From Myxococcales bacterium (GTDB lineage Bacteria; Myxococcota; Myxococcia; Myxococcales; Anaeromyxobacteraceae), in contig JAJXSQ010000074.1 in assembly GCA_021784495.1 (NCBI GenBank), positions 1 to 8,564 on the forward strand: a stretch of 8,564 nucleotides of DNA, read 5' to 3'. This document shows positions 6,236 through 8,564 of this stretch, piece after piece. The stretch's first letter is position 1. Each line of letters starts with the position of its first letter. The position numbers and the translations under genes were made by a program. Under the pieces are notes generated by a model. That model did no database searches and was not told the origin of the DNA. It worked only from the letters and a program-made list of their open reading frames with translations.

Positions 6236-6258
6236 CATGACAGGCCGTCATGCTGTCA
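6236..6258. promoter_or_regulatory. Overlapping inverted repeats in the divergent region, candidate activator site
   Basis: Two exact inverted repeats overlap: CATGAC (6236-6241) with GTCATG (6247-6252), and TGACAG (6238-6243) with CTGTCA (6253-6258). CAGGC also recurs directly at 6241 and 6257, sixteen bases apart. The cluster's centre is about 122 bp upstream of the start predicted from the sigma-54-like element and about 96 bp upstream of a possible kinase transcript start. It is a reasonable binding site for a dimeric regulator, perhaps the one encoded at 8312. Binding is inferred. Confidence 0.45.
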
Positions 6259-6307
6259 GGCGTCGATGGCGGATGGCGCCGCACACCGGCACCGCCCGGG
6301 CGCGGGA

Positions 6308-6337
6308 TGGAACGCGCCCCCCCCCGCCTGCTAGGCT
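6308..6337 (+). promoter_or_regulatory. Weak candidate promoter of the kinase-regulator operon
   Basis: TGGAAC (6308-6313) and TAGGCT (6332-6337) are 18 bp apart and could be -35 and -10 boxes, each with about half of the sigma-70 consensus. GGAAC also resembles an ECF-type -35. The spacer contains nine C residues in a row (6317-6325). A start near 6344 would leave about 40 bases before ATG 6384. The match is weak and the call tentative. Confidence 0.25.
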
Positions 6338-6383
6338 GCGCCGGCGGCCGGGGGCAGGTGACCGGGGGCGCCGCGAGCGGGTG

Positions 6384-8312
6384 ATGTTCCAGCGGACTCG
6401 GCGAGCGATCCGGCGTTTCGGCCTTCGGTGGCACCTCGGCGTCCTCGCCGGGGTGGCGACTGGCGTGGTGATCGTCGGCAGCGCCTACCTCACCGTCCGC
6501 TACTTCTCCGACCGGCTCCTCGACCTGGCGCGGGAGGCGAGCGTCCAGGACAGCGAGGAGCTGCGCGGGGTCCTCGAGACGCAGATGGCCTCGGGCGACC
6601 GGACGGCGATCCGGCGGCTGGTCGCCGACATCGGTCACTCCCCCGGCGTCGCCTGGGTCGGGGTGCTCGACGGCGAAGGCCGGATCCGCATCTCCAGCGA
6701 CCCGGCGTCGGAGCGGAGCCGGTTCCCGGGCTCCTCGCTGGAGATGGCCCGGCTCCGCAGCGTCCCGTCCGACGGCCGGGCCCCCTCCGAGACGCTGCTG
6801 CGCGAGGGCTGCTCGGTGCTGCGCACCCTCACCCCGCTGCACAACCGCTCGGCCTGCGCCAGCTGCCACGACCCGGCGCAGCCGCTCCTCGGCGCGCTGA
6901 TCGTCGATCGCTCGCTGGCGCCGCTCACCGAGATCACCGCCTCGAGCGGCGCCCACCTCATCCTCGGCGGGGGCGCGGTGCTGGTGGTGCTCCTCGGCAC
7001 CCTCGGCCTGGCGCTCGAGCGGACCGTCCTCGGACCGCTCGGCCGGCTCCGCGAGGCGACGGCGCGGCTCGGCCGCGGCGACTTCGGGGCGCGCGCGCGC
7101 GATCCCGGCCCCGGCGAGCTCGGCGAGCTGGCCGGCGACTTCGACGCCATGGCGGCGCGGCTCGAGGCGGCGGTCCTGAGCTGCGCGGCCGAGCGCCAGC
7201 AGCTCGGCGAGCTGGTGGAGGGGATCTCCGACGGCGTCGTCCTGCTCGACCGCGAGCTCCGGGTGGTGAAGGTCAACCGCGCCTTCCGCGCGCGCCTCGG
7301 CGCCGACGCGCCCCTGCCGCCGGGGCTCCCCTACGCGACCCTCGCCGAGCTGGCCGGCGTCGACGCGCCGGACGGCCCGCTCCCGGCGGTGCGGGCGCTC
7401 GCCAGCGGCCGGCTGGAGAAGGCGGTGCTCCGGGTGACGGCCGGCGCCGGCGAGCGCGTGGAGGAGATCTACGCGCAGCCGCTGGCCGACGCCGCCGGGG
7501 CCACGGCGGCGGTGATCGAGGTCTGGCGCGACATCTCCGAGCGCACCGCGCTCCAGGCCGGGCTCGAGGACGCGGAGCGGCTGGCGGCCATCGGCCTGCT
7601 CGCCTCGAGCGTGGCGCACGAGGTCGGGAACCCGCTCGCCTCGATCGTCACCGCCGTGGACGGGCTGCTCCTCCGGCTCGGCGACCCGCGCAGCGCCGCC
7701 GACCAGGAGCTGCGCGAGTACCTGGAGATCATCCGCCGCCAGGCCTTCCGCTGCCGGGCGGTCACCGAGCGGCTCCTCGGCTTCGCGCGGGTGCCGGGCG
7801 CGGGCGCGGGCCCCGCCGACGCCGCCGCGGCCGTCCGGGAGGTGCTGACCCTCGTCGCCGCGCAGGCCCGGAGCCAGCGCGTCGAGCTGCGCCTCGCCCT
7901 CGAGGGGGAGCCGCGGGCGGCGGTCGCCGAGCACCACCTCCAGCAGATCGTCCTCAACCTGGTCCTGAACGCCCTGCGGGCCATGCCCTCCGGCGGCACG
8001 CTCACCGCCGGCGCGCGCGTCGAGGGGGACGGGGTGGTGGTCCGGATCTCCGACACCGGGCCGGGCATCCCGCCGGAGCGGCTCGCCCTGCTCTTCCAGC
8101 CCTTCCGCCGCCAGCGCGCCGACGGCGGCGGCACCGGGCTCGGGCTCTTCATCAGCCACGCGATGGCCGCCCGCTGGGGCGCCACCATCGCGGTCGAGAG
8201 CCCTCCGGGCCAGGGCGCGACCTTCACCGTCCGGTTCCACCAGGCGGGCGCGCACCCGGCGCCGGCCCTGCCGGTGAGCGACGCCGGCCGCGCCATCGCC
8301 GGAGCCGTCTGA
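6384..8312 (+). CDS. Membrane sensor histidine kinase with periplasmic CxxCH motif, HAMP and PAS domains
   Basis: This 642-residue kinase probably senses a periplasmic redox or ligand signal and phosphorylates the regulator encoded next. Domains in order: membrane segment 1 (about 17-37), periplasmic domain (about 42-188) with SACASCHDPAQ holding CxxCH at 158-162, membrane segment 2 (about 190-211), HAMP (212-264), PAS (about 273-385), phosphoacceptor AHEVGNP with His412, N box NLVLNA (525-530), DTGPGIP (557-563) and GGGTGLGLFIS (581-591). CxxCH followed by a Gly-Leu-hydrophobic strand resembles the heme-binding periplasmic sensors of delta-proteobacterial kinases. Covalent heme is likely but not proven, and Cys143 is also present. 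HEVGNP suits NtrB-type kinases that pair with NtrC-type regulators. ATG 6384 is chosen because hydrophobic sequence begins shortly after it; GTG 6381 is possible, and the open frame back to 6189 is low-complexity noise. It is divergent from the cytochrome gene. Confidence 0.93.
   Translation: MFQRTRRAIRRFGLRWHLGVLAGVATGVVIVGSAYLTVRYFSDRLLDLAREASVQDSEELRGVLETQMASGDRTAIRRLVADIGHSPGVAWVGVLDGEGRIRISSDPASERSRFPGSSLEMARLRSVPSDGRAPSETLLREGCSVLRTLTPLHNRSACASCHDPAQPLLGALIVDRSLAPLTEITASSGAHLILGGGAVLVVLLGTLGLALERTVLGPLGRLREATARLGRGDFGARARDPGPGELGELAGDFDAMAARLEAAVLSCAAERQQLGELVEGISDGVVLLDRELRVVKVNRAFRARLGADAPLPPGLPYATLAELAGVDAPDGPLPAVRALASGRLEKAVLRVTAGAGERVEEIYAQPLADAAGATAAVIEVWRDISERTALQAGLEDAERLAAIGLLASSVAHEVGNPLASIVTAVDGLLLRLGDPRSAADQELREYLEIIRRQAFRCRAVTERLLGFARVPGAGAGPADAAAAVREVLTLVAAQARSQRVELRLALEGEPRAAVAEHHLQQIVLNLVLNALRAMPSGGTLTAGARVEGDGVVVRISDTGPGIPPERLALLFQPFRRQRADGGGTGLGLFISHAMAARWGATIAVESPPGQGATFTVRFHQAGAHPAPALPVSDAGRAIAGAV
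8301..8304 (+). promoter_or_regulatory. Shine-Dalgarno for the response regulator
   Basis: GGAG lies seven bases before ATG 8312, within the last codons of the kinase gene. It supports that start and coupled translation of the pair. Confidence 0.6.
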
Positions 8313-8564
8313 TGCACGTGCTGCTCATCGAGGACGACGAGACGCTCGCCTCGCTCCTCGGGCGGGAGCTGGCCCGGGCCGGGCACCGGGTCACGGCGGC
8401 GGCCACCGCCGCCGAGGGGCTCGCCCGCGCCGCGGCGGAGGAGCCGGAGGCGGTCCTCCTCGACCTGTCGCTGCCCGACCTGCCGGGGGTGGAGGTGCTG
8501 CGGCGGCTGCGGCAGGAGCGCCCCGCGGCGCCGGTGATCGTCCTCACCGCGCACGGGACGGTGG
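8312..8564 (+). CDS. Response regulator, receiver domain (3' end outside window)
   Basis: The cognate regulator of the upstream kinase, cut off after 84 residues. The receiver domain shows the acidic pocket IEDDE (residues 6-10), the phosphoacceptor Asp51 in LLDLSLPD, and Thr79 in VLTAHGTV; the conserved lysine lies past the window end. The ATG overlaps the kinase TGA by one base (TGATG), so the two are one operon. The output domain is not visible. The HGTV end of the receiver and the NtrB-like kinase favour an NtrC-type AAA+ sigma-54 activator, but an OmpR-type output cannot be excluded. If NtrC-type, it could act on the sigma-54-like element and inverted repeats before the divergent cytochrome gene. 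Confidence 0.92.
   Translation, partial: MHVLLIEDDETLASLLGRELARAGHRVTAAATAAEGLARAAAEEPEAVLLDLSLPDLPGVEVLRRLRQERPAAPVIVLTAHGTV

Noticed and set aside
3661..6240. Long 859-codon open frame on the plus strand opposite the cytochrome gene
   Set aside because: The translation is low-complexity Arg/Gly/Val/Asp sequence without domains. Stop codons are rare by chance at this GC content, and the other strand encodes a clear decaheme cytochrome.
6189..6383. 65-residue N-terminal extension of the kinase
   Set aside because: Arg/Pro-rich, non-conserved-looking sequence that overlaps the divergent control region. The first membrane segment begins soon after ATG 6384.
5961..8255. Long 764-codon open frame on the minus strand opposite the kinase gene
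   Set aside because: Low-complexity Arg/Ala/Glu/Gly sequence with no motifs. It is the antisense shadow of a kinase with every catalytic box in place.
1..8564. CRISPR arrays, tRNA or rRNA genes, insertion sequences, attachment sites
   Set aside because: Looked for on both strands; no regular repeats, cloverleaf-like segments, transposase motifs or terminal repeats were seen.

Overview
The window is a very GC-rich stretch (well over 70% by eye) of a bacterial chromosome. Codons end almost entirely in G or C. A multiheme OmcA/MtrC-type cytochrome next to a CxxCH-bearing sensor kinase points to a metal-respiring or multiheme-rich lineage: Anaeromyxobacter-like Myxococcota or a high-GC relative of the Desulfuromonadales. 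This is inferred from gene content and composition; no rRNA or marker gene in the window settles it.

Left part (1-3558). The 3' part of purL (2-1132) overlaps purQ (1129-1929) by four bases, giving the synthetase and glutaminase parts of FGAM synthase in purine synthesis. Convergent to them, 18 bp away, is a group II branched-chain aminotransferase, ilvE (3012-1948, minus), which starts with GTG behind a good Shine-Dalgarno. A 159-bp gap then leads to a small acidic 128-residue protein of unknown function (3172-3558, plus), possibly made from a leaderless mRNA.

Middle part (3559-6087). Two hairpins at 3559-3580 and 3606-3636 separate the small gene from a convergent 813-residue decaheme c-type cytochrome (6087-3646, minus). 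This is a predicted outer-membrane lipoprotein of the OmcA/MtrC family, with five CxxCH motifs in each of two clusters separated by beta domains. It lacks the non-heme CX8C cysteine pair known from the Shewanella members.

Right part (6088-8564). A 296-bp divergent control region separates the cytochrome gene from a two-component system: a membrane histidine kinase with a periplasmic CxxCH motif, HAMP, PAS and an NtrB-like catalytic core (6384-8312), followed at a one-base overlap by a response regulator cut off by the window end (8312-8564). The control region holds a perfect 8-bp inverted repeat abutting the cytochrome ribosome-binding site, a sigma-54-like element facing the cytochrome gene, overlapping inverted repeats about 120 bp upstream of that element's predicted start, and a C9 tract inside a possible kinase promoter.

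The most interesting hypothesis is that the kinase, regulator and divergent cytochrome form one module: a heme-bearing periplasmic sensor controlling an extracellular electron-transfer cytochrome, perhaps through sigma-54. The gene arrangement is seen directly; the regulatory link is inference.
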